A stretch of 64,000 bases of DNA from an uncultured Lachnospiraceae bacterium (GCA_944383325.1 CALWPC010000027.1:62001-126000), one strand, 5' to 3'; positions 46,005-55,977 are shown, counted from the stretch's first letter. Notes: generated by a model from the sequence alone, not told the origin. Made by a program: numbers and translations.

Positions 46005-49000
46005 TTAGTTGTCGCCGTAAAGAGTAACGAGCTTGTTCAGATACTCGTAACGCTCTTTTGCAAATTCCTCAGATTTGCTAAAGAGTGCAGCAGCGCGCTC
46101 AGGATTCATCCGTGCAAGCGCATTGTAGCGCACTTCGCCGTTGAGGAATTCCTGATAATCTCCGGTCGGAGCTTTGCTGTCGAGCGTGAAGGCCGGCTTG
46201 CCCTCAGCTTTGAGCGCCGGATTGAACCGGAACATATGCCAATATCCGGCCTGTACCGCGTTCTTTTCTTCGGTCTGTGCCTTTGACATACCAACCTTGA
46301 TGCCGTGATTGATACAAGGAGCGTATGCAATAATCAGCGACGGTCCCGGATACGCCTCTGCCTCGGAGATGGCCTTAATGGTCTGATTATAATCAGCGCC
46401 CATTGCAATTTGTGCAACATATACGTAGCCATAGCTCATTGCGATGGAAGCGAGATCTTTCTTTTTCACTTCCTTGCCGGCTGCGGCAAACTGTGCGGTT
46501 GCTCCGACAGGCGTCGCCTTGGAAGACTGACCGCCGGTGTTGGAATATACCTCGGTATCAAATACCATGACATTAATATCCTGACCGCTAGCGAGGACGT
46601 GGTCAACGCCGCCGAAGCCGATGTCATATGCCCAACCGTCGCCGCCGAAGATCCACTGTGATTTCTTTGCCAGATAATCTTTGTCTTTTAAGATCGCTGC
46701 AGCGCGGTCGCAGTCGCATGCCTCAAGTGCGGCAACCAGTTTATCGGTAGCAGCGCCGTTTGTAGCGCCGCAGTTGAATGTCTCTAAGTATTCTTCAGCG
46801 GCAGCCTTGACATCTTCTTTTTCTGCATTTGCAGCAAGATCTTCTACTTTTGTCTTGAGGCTTGCGCGGAGTGCATTCTGTGCAAGCAGCATGCCGTAAC
46901 CAAATTCTGCAGCGTCCTCAAACAGTGAATTGGACCATGCGGGGCCTTTGCCCTCCGGAGTCATTGTATACGGTGTGGACGGTGAAGAGTTGCCCCAGAT
47001 CGAGGAACAACCGGTTGCGTTGGCAATGTACATGCGGTCGCCGAATAACTGTGTGATCAGCTTTGCATACGGGGTCTCACCGCAGCCTGCACATGCGCCG
47101 GAGAACTCAAGGAGCGGCTGTTTGAACTGGCTTCCCTTGACGGTGTTTGCCTTAAATTTCTCAAGCACATCCTCCTTCTTCGGAAGAGTGCGTCCATAAT
47201 CGAAAGTTTTCTGCTGCGCAATGTTTTCCTCAAACGGCTTCATCGTCAGCGCTTTCTCGCCCTTCTTGCCCGGGCATACGTTCGCACAGGAACCGCATCC
47301 CGTACAGTCGAGAGAGGAAATGCTGATCGCAAATTTATACTGAGGCATTCCGGTCATCGGAAGTACGCTCGTTCCCTCGGGAGCATTCGAAGCCTCCTCG
47401 TCAGTCATTACAACCGGACGGATAACTGCATGCGGGCATACGTAAGAACAGAAGTTACACTGAATACAGTTGTCGCTGTTCCAAACCGGGACATTCACTG
47501 CAATACCGCGTTTTTCATAAGCGGATGATCCGGACGGCGTCGTACCGTCCACATAGTCTGTGAAAGCGGATACCGGAAGAGAATTACCCTCCTGGGCGTT
47601 AATTTTGCACTGGATATTGTTGACAAAATCAACGACATCTTTGCGTCCGTCGGATGCAGTTGTATAGGAAAGGCCGTCGTCGGATGCGTTTTTCCAGTGT
47701 TCCGGCACGTTGATCTCGACAACCTGTTTTGCGCCTTCTTCGATCGCTGCCCAGTTTTTCTGCACAACGTCGTCGCCCTTGCGTCCGTAAGTAGCCTTTG
47801 CGGCTGCTTTCATCAGTTCAATCGCATGTTCCTCCGGAATAATAGCGGCAAGTTTGAAAAAGGCGGACTGCAGAATCGTGTTGATACGGGTAGGTCCCAT
47901 GCCTGTCTCAATACCGATTTTTACACCGTCAATGACATAGAATTTAATATTGTGGTTGGCAATATAGCTCTTTACCTGTCCGGGAAGATGCTTCTCAATG
48001 CCTTCCATATCCCACGGACAGTTCAGCAGGAATGTGCCTCCGTCCACAAGCTCCTGAACCATATTGTATTTCGTCACATAAGAAGGATTGTGACAGGCAA
48101 CAAAGTTGGCCTGATGGATCAGATAAGTCGATTTGATCGGTTTCTTTCCGAAGCGCAGGTGTGACATCGTGACGCCGCCGGATTTCTTCGAGTCATAATC
48201 AAAATATGCCTGCGCGTACATGTCGGTGTTATCACCGATAATTTTAATGGAGTTTTTGTTTGCGCCGACCGTGCCGTCCGCGCCGAGACCCCAGAATTTG
48301 CAGTTGATGGTTCCTTCCGGTGTCGTTACCGGATTTTCCGTTACGTCCAGTGACAGATTGGTCACGTCATCGACAATGCCGATTGTAAACAATTTCTTTT
48401 CGGTATTGTTGTACACGGCAACGATCTGTCCGGGCGTCGTGTCTTTGGAACCAAGTCCGTAACGGCCGGAGAATACCGGCGTCGTCTCGAAGCGGGAGCC
48501 TTTCAGCGCTGCTACAACGTCAAGGTAGAGCGGCTCGCCCATAGCGCCGGGCTCTTTTGTCCGGTCGAGAACAGAAATCTGTTTTACGGTCTCAGGAATT
48601 GCCTCAATGAGCGCTTCTGCACAGAACGGGCGGTAAAGGCGGACTTTGACAACGCCGACCTTTGCGCCTTTTGCATTGAGGTAATCAATCGTCTCGGTGA
48701 TGGTGTCGCAGACAGAACCCATGGCAATAATGATATGTTCTGCATCGGCAGCTCCATAATAATTAAACAGCTTATAATCTGTTCCGATTTTTGCATTTAC
48801 CTTGTCCATATATTCCTGGACAATTGCGGGCATCGCGTCATAGTACGGGTTGCATGCCTCGCGCGCCTGGAAAAAGATGTCCGGGTTTTGTGCGGAACCG
48901 CGTTCTACCGGGTGGTTCGGATTGAGCGCGTGACGGCGGAACTCGTCAATGGCGTCCATATCCACCATATCTTTTAAGTCGTCATAATCCCAGGTTTCAA

Positions 49001-49547
49001 TTTTCTGAATTTCATGTGATGTACGGAATCCGTCAAAGAAGTTGATAAACGGAATTTTGCCCTTGATAGCGGCGCAGTGAGCAACCGGCGTCAAGTCCAT
49101 AACCTCCTGTACGCTTGATTCGCAGAGCATAGCGGCTCCGGTCTGACGACAGGCATAAATATCAGAATGGTCACCGAAAATGGAGAGAGCGTGGCTTGCA
49201 AGCGCACGTGCGGATACGTTGAATACGCCCGGAAGCTGTTCGCCGGCGATTTTATACAAGTTCGGAATCATCAGCAGAAGTCCCTGGGAAGCAGTATAAG
49301 TAGTTGTAAGCGCACCTGCAGCGAGCGAGCCGTGTACGGTTCCTGCTGCGCCGGCTTCTGACTGCATTTCAGTTACCTGAACGGTCTGTCCGAAAATGTT
49401 GGTGCGACCCTGTGTCGCCCATTCATCCGTAGCCTCCGCCATAACAGATGAAGGAGTGATGGGATAGATGGCAGCCACATCCGTATACGCATAGGAGACA
49501 TGCGCAGCGGCGTGATTGCCGTCCATGGTCTTCATTTTTCTTGCCAT
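46005..49547 (-). CDS. nifJ: Pyruvate:ferredoxin (flavodoxin) oxidoreductase
   Basis: 1180 residues, the single-chain homodimeric form. It converts pyruvate and CoA to acetyl-CoA, CO2 and reduced ferredoxin, central to clostridial fermentation. Order: pyrimidine-binding domain with YPITPSSVMAE near 30, gamma domain, a two-cluster ferredoxin insert (CIQCNFCSYVCP near 692 and CTGCGSCANVCP near 745), a proximal cluster site CAGCGETPYAK, and the TPP-binding motif GDGWAYDIGFGGVDH near 974 with NTGGQSSKATP. AAGGAGG precedes the ATG. It stands alone as one transcription unit with a good promoter. Confidence 0.98.
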   Translation of the reverse strand: MARKMKTMDGNHAAAHVSYAYTDVAAIYPITPSSVMAEATDEWATQGRTNIFGQTVQVTEMQSEAGAAGTVHGSLAAGALTTTYTASQGLLLMIPNLYKIAGEQLPGVFNVSARALASHALSIFGDHSDIYACRQTGAAMLCESSVQEVMDLTPVAHCAAIKGKIPFINFFDGFRTSHEIQKIETWDYDDLKDMVDMDAIDEFRRHALNPNHPVERGSAQNPDIFFQAREACNPYYDAMPAIVQEYMDKVNAKIGTDYKLFNYYGAADAEHIIIAMGSVCDTITETIDYLNAKGAKVGVVKVRLYRPFCAEALIEAIPETVKQISVLDRTKEPGAMGEPLYLDVVAALKGSRFETTPVFSGRYGLGSKDTTPGQIVAVYNNTEKKLFTIGIVDDVTNLSLDVTENPVTTPEGTINCKFWGLGADGTVGANKNSIKIIGDNTDMYAQAYFDYDSKKSGGVTMSHLRFGKKPIKSTYLIHQANFVACHNPSYVTKYNMVQELVDGGTFLLNCPWDMEGIEKHLPGQVKSYIANHNIKFYVIDGVKIGIETGMGPTRINTILQSAFFKLAAIIPEEHAIELMKAAAKATYGRKGDDVVQKNWAAIEEGAKQVVEINVPEHWKNASDDGLSYTTASDGRKDVVDFVNNIQCKINAQEGNSLPVSAFTDYVDGTTPSGSSAYEKRGIAVNVPVWNSDNCIQCNFCSYVCPHAVIRPVVMTDEEASNAPEGTSVLPMTGMPQYKFAISISSLDCTGCGSCANVCPGKKGEKALTMKPFEENIAQQKTFDYGRTLPKKEDVLEKFKANTVKGSQFKQPLLEFSGACAGCGETPYAKLITQLFGDRMYIANATGCSSIWGNSSPSTPYTMTPEGKGPAWSNSLFEDAAEFGYGMLLAQNALRASLKTKVEDLAANAEKEDVKAAAEEYLETFNCGATNGAATDKLVAALEACDCDRAAAILKDKDYLAKKSQWIFGGDGWAYDIGFGGVDHVLASGQDINVMVFDTEVYSNTGGQSSKATPVGATAQFAAAGKEVKKKDLASIAMSYGYVYVAQIAMGADYNQTIKAISEAEAYPGPSLIIAYAPCINHGIKVGMSKAQTEEKNAVQAGYWHMFRFNPALKAEGKPAFTLDSKAPTGDYQEFLNGEVRYNALARMNPERAAALFSKSEEFAKERYEYLNKLVTLYGDN

Positions 49548-49590
49548 GTTTTGTGTCCTCCTTGAACATTAATAGAATAGTAAATTAACA

Positions 49591-49649
49591 GGATTTTTAT
49601 GAAAAAATCCCCTTGTTTCTATAATAAGATTTTGCAGGAAAAAGGTCAA
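49591..49649 (-). promoter_or_regulatory. Promoter and 5' hairpin of the pyruvate oxidoreductase gene
   Basis: On the minus strand TTGACC (49644-49649) and TATTAT (49621-49626) are 17 bp apart. The expected RNA begins with GGATTTTT pairing with AAAAATCC (49591-49610) within a few bases of its 5' end, a typical mRNA-stabilising arrangement. The rest of the 323-bp gap to 49870 is AT-rich with only the forward promoter at 49774. Confidence 0.75.
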
Positions 49650-49773
49650 GTGAAATGACAGAAAAAACCAGAAAAGTGCTGTTTTATAAGAGAAAAAAAG
49701 CGATGTATTTTTTTGGAGCGCCGGCATAATTTTATAAAATGTTACCAAAATATTAAAAAAATAATAACAATAG

Positions 49774-49802
49774 TTGAAATGATTTATCATATATAGTATA
49801 AT
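49774..49802 (+). promoter_or_regulatory. Promoter of the amidase-deacetylase gene
   Basis: TTGAAA (49774-49779) and an exact TATAAT (49797-49802) with a 17-bp spacer, 69 bp before the ATG. Confidence 0.8.
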
Positions 49803-49870
49803 GATTAAAATTCTGGCAATTTGACAGGAATATACAGGAAAAAACAAAGGCAAAAAGCAGGGAGTAGGTT

Positions 49871-51544
49871 ATGGCTGGTAAGAAATACAAAATGCCCCGG
49901 CGAAGTGAGTTTCGCTCTCAGAGCGCCTATGAGCGGGCAAGAGCAGCGCGTATCCGTCAGATCCGGAAAAAACGGCGGAGACTGCGCGCACTGGTAAAGT
50001 CTGCGATTATTGCGGTGATGGTTCTGGTAGCCGGCGCTTTGTGTATGGGTCTTTTTTTTGGTGTGACAAAATTGTTTTCCGCGCTTGGCTTCGGAGGCAA
50101 AAGCGTCCGGGAGTCTATTTTAGCAGAGCGCTATGAAGTGATGCCGGATCTTAGCACAGTCACGGTCAACGATTCGTCAGAGGAGGATACGCCTTTTCTT
50201 GATGTGACGGTATGTATTGATCCTGGGCACGGCGGAATGGATCCAGGGACGAGCAATACAGAAAAGACGCGGACGGAAAAAGAGGACGCATTGGATCTTG
50301 GGCTTTCTTTAAAAGAGCAGCTTGAAGACGCGGGAGTCACCGTTGTGATGACGCGCGACGACGATTCGTTCCCATCGCTCTCGGATCGGACGGAATTTGC
50401 CAATTCAAGCGGAGCGGATTATTACATTTCGATTCACCGCAATGCGGTGGAGAACTCGCCGGATTCACAGGGCGTTGAAATTTACACGAAAGTGGGCAGC
50501 GAGGAATCTCTGTTGCTCGGAAATAAAATTATGGATAAGCTCAAAGAGGTTGGTATCTCGTCTGACCGAGGCGTCAAACCGGGATCAAAGACGAGCGAGA
50601 CGTCCGATTTTCAGGTAAACCGCGACACTCAAATGCCGAGCTGTCTTCTGGAACTGGGATTTATGACGAATGCAGAGGATAATCAGTTGTATGATGAGCA
50701 CCTGGACGACTATGCCAAGGCGATTAAAGATGCGGTTGTTGCCATGGTCGTGCCGGAGGCGGACAGTCCGAGCGAACCTCTCGGCGCCCAGCTGACAAAT
50801 GCAAAGATTATGGATGTGGATACGCTTGATAATTCGGTCAAGGTCTGGGGACCGGGCGCTGAGGTCAATGAGAACAATGTGCCGACCGGAGTAGTCAGCG
50901 CGCAGGAAGAGTACGGCTCATTCCAGACGCTGTTTTATAAAGGAAATGCGGGTAAAGAAATTTTCCTGACATTTGATGTCGGCTATGAGGCGGGGTATAC
51001 AGAACAGCTTCTGGATACGCTGAAAAGTAACGACGTCCATGCGGTCTTTTTCATCACGCTTCCCTTTGCGCAGAGCAGTCCGGATCTTGTGCAGCGCATG
51101 ATTGACGAGGGACATATTGTGGGCAATCACAGCGCCACATATCCCGAGGAGGGCTTGACTGCGTTAAGCGTGGATGAGCAAAAAGAAGAGATTGAGAAAC
51201 TGCACGAATATATGCTGGAAACATTTAACTACCAGATGACGCTGTTTCGTTTTCCGAACGGACGGTTTAGCGAACAGTCGCTTGCGGTAGTCAATAATCT
51301 GAATTATGCGAGTGTGTTCTGGAGTTTTGCTTACGGCGATTATGATCAGAATCATCAGCCGGATGCGACCGAAGCGGTCAATGTTATGACCGATTGCCTG
51401 CACAGTGGGGCGATTTATCTGTTGTCTGCCAATTCTCAGACAAATGCCAATGTTCTGAATGAATTTATTGATCAGGTCAAGACCGACGGCTTTGTCTTTT
51501 CAAAACTCAGTGTGGCTTCGAATGAATCCGTTCAGGATGAATAA
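49871..51544 (+). CDS. N-acetylmuramoyl-L-alanine amidase fused to a NodB-like deacetylase domain
   Basis: 557 residues. A very basic cytoplasmic N-terminus (about 1-42) and one membrane anchor (43-66) place the rest outside. Amidase_3 domain at about 112-295: zinc ligands H120 (CIDPGHGG), a Glu in TEKED, H189 (YISIHRN) and catalytic E261 (LLELGF). NodB-like domain at about 350-550: D369 in LTFDVGYEAG, H420 in GNHS and FRFPNGRFSE. The usual second histidine of HxxxHP is tyrosine (Y424, HSATYP), so deacetylase activity is doubtful. It should cut peptide stems from peptidoglycan, with a sugar-binding or altered second domain. Confidence 0.93.
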   Translation: MAGKKYKMPRRSEFRSQSAYERARAARIRQIRKKRRRLRALVKSAIIAVMVLVAGALCMGLFFGVTKLFSALGFGGKSVRESILAERYEVMPDLSTVTVNDSSEEDTPFLDVTVCIDPGHGGMDPGTSNTEKTRTEKEDALDLGLSLKEQLEDAGVTVVMTRDDDSFPSLSDRTEFANSSGADYYISIHRNAVENSPDSQGVEIYTKVGSEESLLLGNKIMDKLKEVGISSDRGVKPGSKTSETSDFQVNRDTQMPSCLLELGFMTNAEDNQLYDEHLDDYAKAIKDAVVAMVVPEADSPSEPLGAQLTNAKIMDVDTLDNSVKVWGPGAEVNENNVPTGVVSAQEEYGSFQTLFYKGNAGKEIFLTFDVGYEAGYTEQLLDTLKSNDVHAVFFITLPFAQSSPDLVQRMIDEGHIVGNHSATYPEEGLTALSVDEQKEEIEKLHEYMLETFNYQMTLFRFPNGRFSEQSLAVVNNLNYASVFWSFAYGDYDQNHQPDATEAVNVMTDCLHSGAIYLLSANSQTNANVLNEFIDQVKTDGFVFSKLSVASNESVQDE

Positions 51545-51592
51545 AAAAAGGCTGCAAAATCATCTATGCGATGGTTTTGCAGTCCTTTTTTT
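51543..51592. terminator. Bidirectional terminator between the amidase gene and argG
   Basis: Arms AAAAAAAGG-CTGCAAAA-CATC and GATG-TTTTGCAG-CCTTTTTTT with two single-base mismatches and a 5-nt loop; T runs on both strands. Confidence 0.88.
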
Positions 51593-51604
51593 ACAGTCTG
51601 CTTT

Positions 51605-52831
51605 TTAGGATTCCTGTTCGTTGCGCTTGGCATCGAGCATTGCGCGCGCCTTCATAGAGAGGCCGAACAGATTGATAAAGCCTTCTGCGTCGTGATGGTC
51701 ATATAAATCGCCGGTTGTAAAGCTTGCCAGTGATTCGCTGTAAAGTGAGTACGGCGATGTGGTTCCTGCCTTGATAATGTTTCCTTTATACAGTTTGAAT
51801 TTCACCTCGCCTGTCACCCGCTGCTGTGTGGACTCTACAAATGCCTGCAGCGCTTCCCGCAGCGGCGTGAACCACTTGCCCTCATACACAAGATTGGCAA
51901 ATTCATTAGCGACAATCTTTTTAAAAGAAAGCGTCTGGCGGTCCAGAATCAGTTCCTCGAGCTGTGTGTGCGCTTCCATCAGGATCGTACCTCCCGGAGT
52001 TTCATATACGCCGCGGGATTTCATGCCGACAACACGGTTTTCCACGATGTCGATGATTCCAATGCCGTGCTTTCCGCCGAGACGGTTCAGCTCGCGGATG
52101 ATGTCGGATGCTTTCATGTGTTTTCCATTGACGGAAGTCGGCACGCCTTTTTCAAAGGTCATGGTCACATATTCGCCTTCTTCCGGAGCTTTTTCAGGAG
52201 AAACACCGAGGACGAGCAGATGGTCGTAGTTCGGCTCGTTAGCGGGATCCTCAAGCTCCAAACCTTCATGGCTGATATGCCAGAGGTTGCGGTCGCGGCT
52301 GTAGCTGTTGTCCGCCGAAAACGGGAGATCAATTCCGTGTGCCCGGCAGTATGCAATTTCATCTTCACGAGACTGCATGTTCCATGTTTCGTTGCACCGC
52401 CATGGCGCAATAATTTTCAGATCGGGCGCGAGCGCTTTGATCGTCAGCTCAAAGCGTACCTGATCGTTGCCTTTTCCGGTTGCTCCGTGGCAGATGGCGA
52501 CTGCACCCTCTTTGCGTGCAATTTCTACAAGACGCTTTGCGATAATGGGTCTTGCAAATGAAGTGCCGAGAAGATATTTATTTTCATAAACGGCGTTTGC
52601 CTGCACGGTGGGGATGACATAATCGTCTACAAATTCGTCCACCAGATCTTCAATATACAATTTAGAAGCACCGGAGAGAGCAGCGCGCTCCTCAAGTCCT
52701 TCAAGTTCGCTTTCCTGCCCGACGTCCGCGCAGACACAGATGACATCATAATCATAGTTTTCTTTCAGCCAAGGGATAATGGCTGTGGTGTCCAGTCCGC
52801 CGGAATAGGCGAGAATTACTTTGTCTTTCAT
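51605..52831 (-). CDS. argG: Argininosuccinate synthase
   Basis: 408 residues from the ATG at 52831 ([15 protein letters not shown]), which follows AAGGAGG. The ATP-pyrophosphatase loop is [24 protein letters not shown] and [21 protein letters not shown] are further signatures. It joins citrulline and aspartate, the penultimate step to arginine. Divergent from argC, with shared ArgR-like boxes between. No argH was seen in the window. Confidence 0.97.
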   Translation of the reverse strand: MKDKVILAYSGGLDTTAIIPWLKENYDYDVICVCADVGQESELEGLEERAALSGASKLYIEDLVDEFVDDYVIPTVQANAVYENKYLLGTSFARPIIAKRLVEIARKEGAVAICHGATGKGNDQVRFELTIKALAPDLKIIAPWRCNETWNMQSREDEIAYCRAHGIDLPFSADNSYSRDRNLWHISHEGLELEDPANEPNYDHLLVLGVSPEKAPEEGEYVTMTFEKGVPTSVNGKHMKASDIIRELNRLGGKHGIGIIDIVENRVVGMKSRGVYETPGGTILMEAHTQLEELILDRQTLSFKKIVANEFANLVYEGKWFTPLREALQAFVESTQQRVTGEVKFKLYKGNIIKAGTTSPYSLYSESLASFTTGDLYDHHDAEGFINLFGLSMKARAMLDAKRNEQES

Positions 52832-52880
52832 AATAAAATGGCCTCCTTTAGTATTGACCTGCAGAAGCAAGTAATTGAGT

Positions 52881-52943
52881 ATTCAATCTTATGTATTTCT
52901 GCATAGCTAATCCAAATATACATCATGCATGCATGGATTTCAA
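52881..52943 (-). promoter_or_regulatory. argG promoter with ArgR-like half-sites
   Basis: Minus-strand TTGAAA (52938-52943) and TATATT (52915-52920) are 17 bp apart. The start of transcription falls on an imperfect palindrome TATG-TATTTCTG-CATA (plus strand 52890-52905), next to TATTCAAT at 52880-52887, both resembling halves of ARG boxes. Part of the 320-bp argG-argC gap. Confidence 0.65.
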
Positions 52944-52970
52944 GTATAAATTGCAAATGAAGCATTTTTT

Positions 52971-53009
52971 CTTGCATAATATTCAAAATAGATGTATAAT
53001 TATTCAAAT
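52971..53009 (+). promoter_or_regulatory. argC operon promoter overlapped by two ARG-box-like sites
   Basis: TTGCAT (52972-52977) and exact TATAAT (52995-53000), 17 bp apart. Two sites resembling the ArgR consensus lie on it: 52971-52987 (one base short in the centre) over the -35 element and 52991-53008 (TGTATAATTATTCA core) over the -10 element, 3 bp apart, the usual tandem layout. A second possible promoter is TTTACT (53066) with TATTAT (53089). Confidence 0.7.
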
Positions 53010-53151
53010 CAAAAAGACTGTGCTGCTTCCGGGAAAGAAGGGGAGGCAAAAAAATCCGGGAATGCTTTACTTGATGCCAAAAATGTTATATTATAAAAGA
53101 ATTCCTGTGATCAAATGATCGGGCAGAAATTTGGAAAGGAAGTTATTACTT

Positions 53152-54192
53152 ATGATTAAAGTTGGAATTATCGGCGCCACCGGTTACGCCGGGGGCGAGT
53201 TAGTGCGTATTTTATCTGGACATCCGCATGCAGAAGTGGTTTGGTACGGATCCAGAAGTTATATTGATCAGTCGTATGCGGACGTGTATCGCAATATGTT
53301 TCAGCTTGTGGATGCAAAATGTATGGATGATAATATGGAAGAGCTTGCCAATCAGGTGGATGTCATTTTTACAGCGACGCCTCAGGGATTGTGCGCTTCG
53401 CTGATCAATGAACAAATATTATCTAAGTGCAAGGTTGTTGATTTAAGCGCAGACTTCCGAATCAAGGATGTCCATGTATATGAGCAGTGGTATCATCTGC
53501 ATCATCCGAGCGCTCAGTATCTGAAAGAAGCGGTCTATGGTCTTTGCGAGGTAAACCGCGATCAAATCCGTAAGGCTCGTTTAGTGGCAAATCCCGGATG
53601 CTATCCGACTTGCTCGTTTTTGTCCATATATCCGTTGGCGCGGAAAGGATATATTGACATGAATACCGTTATTATTGATGCGAAATCCGGTGTAAGCGGC
53701 GCGGGCCGCGGAGCAAAAGTAGCTAATTTGTATTGCGAGGTCAATGAGAATATGAAAGCGTATGGCGTATCTACCCACCGTCATACGCCTGAGATTGAAG
53801 AGCAGCTTACCCTGGCGTCAGGGGTCAATACGGTCATAAATTTCACGCCGCATTTGGCGCCGATGAACCGGGGGATTTTGGTCACCGCATATGCGTCGCT
53901 CACAAGAGAGGTGGGTGAAAAGGAACTGCGGGAAGCGTATGAGCATGTTTACCGCAATGAATATTTTGTGCGTGTGCTGCCACAGGGCTGCTGTCCGGAG
54001 ACGAGATGGGTGGAAGGAAGCAATTTTGTGGATGTCAATGTGCAGTTGGATCTGCGTACAAAGCGTGTGATCATGATGGGCGCGATGGACAATCTGGTAA
54101 AGGGGGCTGCCGGTCAGGCCGTACAGAACATGAATTTAATGTTTGGTTTTTCAGAGAGAGAAGGACTGGGCATGGCGCCATTGTTTCCGTGA
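53152..54192 (+). CDS. argC: N-acetyl-gamma-glutamyl-phosphate reductase
   Basis: 346 residues. NADPH-binding GATGYAGGELVRIL at the N-terminus and the catalytic cysteine C150 in ANPGCYPT. It reduces N-acetylglutamyl phosphate to the semialdehyde. The ATG at 53152 follows GGAAAGGAA; an in-frame ATG at 53131 would add seven residues before the nucleotide-binding strand. First gene of argC-GNAT-argJ-argB-argD. Confidence 0.97.
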   Translation: MIKVGIIGATGYAGGELVRILSGHPHAEVVWYGSRSYIDQSYADVYRNMFQLVDAKCMDDNMEELANQVDVIFTATPQGLCASLINEQILSKCKVVDLSADFRIKDVHVYEQWYHLHHPSAQYLKEAVYGLCEVNRDQIRKARLVANPGCYPTCSFLSIYPLARKGYIDMNTVIIDAKSGVSGAGRGAKVANLYCEVNENMKAYGVSTHRHTPEIEEQLTLASGVNTVINFTPHLAPMNRGILVTAYASLTREVGEKELREAYEHVYRNEYFVRVLPQGCCPETRWVEGSNFVDVNVQLDLRTKRVIMMGAMDNLVKGAAGQAVQNMNLMFGFSEREGLGMAPLFP

Positions 54193-54237
54193 TGGGTGTG
54201 AGAGCAGCGGGCGGTTGTAACAGAGAGGACAAGACAG

Positions 54238-54684
54238 TTGAAAATCAGAAGTATGTGTGCGCAGGATTATGATGGAGTTTATGCGTTATGGCTTCGAATT
54301 AAAGGGTTTGCAATCCGAAGTATTGATGATTCTGAAAATAATATTACGCGTTTTTTGGAACGCAATCCGGGGATGAGCCATGTGGCGCTAGAGGATGGAA
54401 AAGTAGTCGGCGCAATTTTGTGCGGACATGACGGCCGGGTCGGTTGCCTGTATCATGTGTGTGTTGATCCGCAGTACCGCAAGCGCGGTATTGGGACAGC
54501 ACTTACAGCGGCGACGTCGGAGGCTTTGAAAAGAGAGGGGATCAACAAAGTACAGCTTGTCGCTTTTTCGTCAAATATGACCGGAAATGCATTTTGGAAA
54601 AAACTCGGATGGACGATGCGCCGAGATATTAATTCTTATGAAATGAGTTTAAATGATCAAAATACGATCAGTATTGTCGAATAG
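54238..54684 (+). CDS. GNAT-family N-acetyltransferase in the arginine operon
   Basis: 148 residues from a TTG at 54238, 9 nt after GAGAGG. The acetyl-CoA loop is YRKRGIGTAL, preceded by LYHVCVDP and followed by NAFWKKLGW; overall it resembles YpeA-type GNAT proteins. Its site between argC and argJ makes a role in arginine synthesis possible, for example acetylating glutamate to prime the ArgJ cycle, but it lacks the amino-acid-kinase domain of classic ArgA and the substrate is unproven. It ends 13 nt before argJ. Confidence 0.9.
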   Translation: MKIRSMCAQDYDGVYALWLRIKGFAIRSIDDSENNITRFLERNPGMSHVALEDGKVVGAILCGHDGRVGCLYHVCVDPQYRKRGIGTALTAATSEALKREGINKVQLVAFSSNMTGNAFWKKLGWTMRRDINSYEMSLNDQNTISIVE

Positions 54685-54697
54685 GAGGATCGGAGAG

Positions 54698-55921
54698 ATG
54701 AAACAGATACAAGGCGGCGTGACAGCGGCAAAAGGCTTTTTTGCCTCCGCGGCAGAAGCGAATTTGAAATATGAGAACAGAACGGATATGGCGCTTGTCT
54801 TTTCCGAAGTTCCGGCAGTATCGGCAGGCACCTTTACGACAAATGCGGTCAAAGCGGCGCCGGTTCGGTGGGATCAGCAGTTGATCAGGGAAAACCGGAC
54901 AGCGCGGGCGGTTGTGCTAAACAGCGGGATTGCAAATGCCTGCACCGGAAAAGAGGGCGAACAGTGCAATCTTGAGATGGCACAGGCGGTGGCAGACGCG
55001 CTTTCTCTTTCCGAGAAGGAGGTGCTCACCGCGTCGACCGGTGTGATCGGGCCGCAGCTTCCGATGGATCGTGTGCGTCAGGGAGTCGGTCAGTTAAAAG
55101 AGCGTCTAAGCAGCGGACTGCAGGCGGGAAGCGACGCCGCAGAGGCTATTATGACTACGGATACGTACCGAAAAGAGTTTGCGGTATGTCTTGAGATCGA
55201 CGGAAAGACAGTGACGATCGGCGGGATGGCAAAAGGCTCCGGTATGATTCATCCGAACATGGCGACAATGCTGTCGGTTATTACAACAGATGCGGCTGTT
55301 TCTAAGACGTTGCTGCAGCGGGCGATTTCGCATGCGGTGACCGAAAGCTTTAATCAAATTTCGGTTGACCGGGATACATCCACGAATGATACGGTCATTG
55401 TACTGGCAAACGGGGAAGCTAAAAATGAGCAAATAACCGGAGACGGAGAGAGTTATCATGCGTTTTGTGAAGCGCTTAAGTATGTGTGCATCTCTCTCGC
55501 CCGAAAACTGGCGGCAGACGGAGAAGGCGCTACCAAACTTCTGACCGTGGAAGTACGTCATGTTCCGGAAAAGGAGCAGGCGAGGGCGCTTGCAAAATCA
55601 GTAATCAGTTCGAATTTGGTCAAAACCGCAGTGTTTGGCGGCGATGTGAACTGGGGACGGATTTTGTGCGCGATGGGATATAGCGGAGTGGTGTTTGACC
55701 CGGAGCGCGTGAGCCTGTATATTGAGAGCGAATTAGGCGCGCTGCAGATTGTCAGGGACGGCGCGGCTACAGATTACAGTGAGGAAAAAGCTGCGGAGAT
55801 TTTTTCGGCCAAAGAAATCACCTGTATTGCGGATTTGAATGCGGGAACGGAACAGGCGGTCGCGTGGGGATGCGATCTGACCTATGAGTATGTGAAAATT
55901 AACGGAGACTACCGTTCATAG
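54698..55921 (+). CDS. argJ: Glutamate N-acetyltransferase/ornithine acetyltransferase
   Basis: 407 residues. The self-cleavage site is between A189 and T190 in [14 protein letters not shown], giving alpha and beta chains with Thr190 as nucleophile. It moves the acetyl group from N-acetylornithine to glutamate, recycling it. DRDTSTNDT and GDVNWGRI are conserved as well. AGGAGG at 54683-54688 precedes the ATG at 54698. Confidence 0.96.
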   Translation: MKQIQGGVTAAKGFFASAAEANLKYENRTDMALVFSEVPAVSAGTFTTNAVKAAPVRWDQQLIRENRTARAVVLNSGIANACTGKEGEQCNLEMAQAVADALSLSEKEVLTASTGVIGPQLPMDRVRQGVGQLKERLSSGLQAGSDAAEAIMTTDTYRKEFAVCLEIDGKTVTIGGMAKGSGMIHPNMATMLSVITTDAAVSKTLLQRAISHAVTESFNQISVDRDTSTNDTVIVLANGEAKNEQITGDGESYHAFCEALKYVCISLARKLAADGEGATKLLTVEVRHVPEKEQARALAKSVISSNLVKTAVFGGDVNWGRILCAMGYSGVVFDPERVSLYIESELGALQIVRDGAATDYSEEKAAEIFSAKEITCIADLNAGTEQAVAWGCDLTYEYVKINGDYRS

Positions 55922-55977
55922 CACAAAACAGGCCGGGAAGAGCAAACAGAAATACGGGAAAGGAAGTAAGAACACAG

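Noticed and set aside
46005-49547. Nitrogen-fixation link suggested by the nifJ name
   Set aside because: No nif genes are nearby; the enzyme is the general fermentative pyruvate oxidoreductase.
49569-49853. 94-codon frame upstream of the pyruvate oxidoreductase gene
   Set aside because: Phenylalanine-rich translation of an AT-rich promoter region; it overlaps promoters on both strands.
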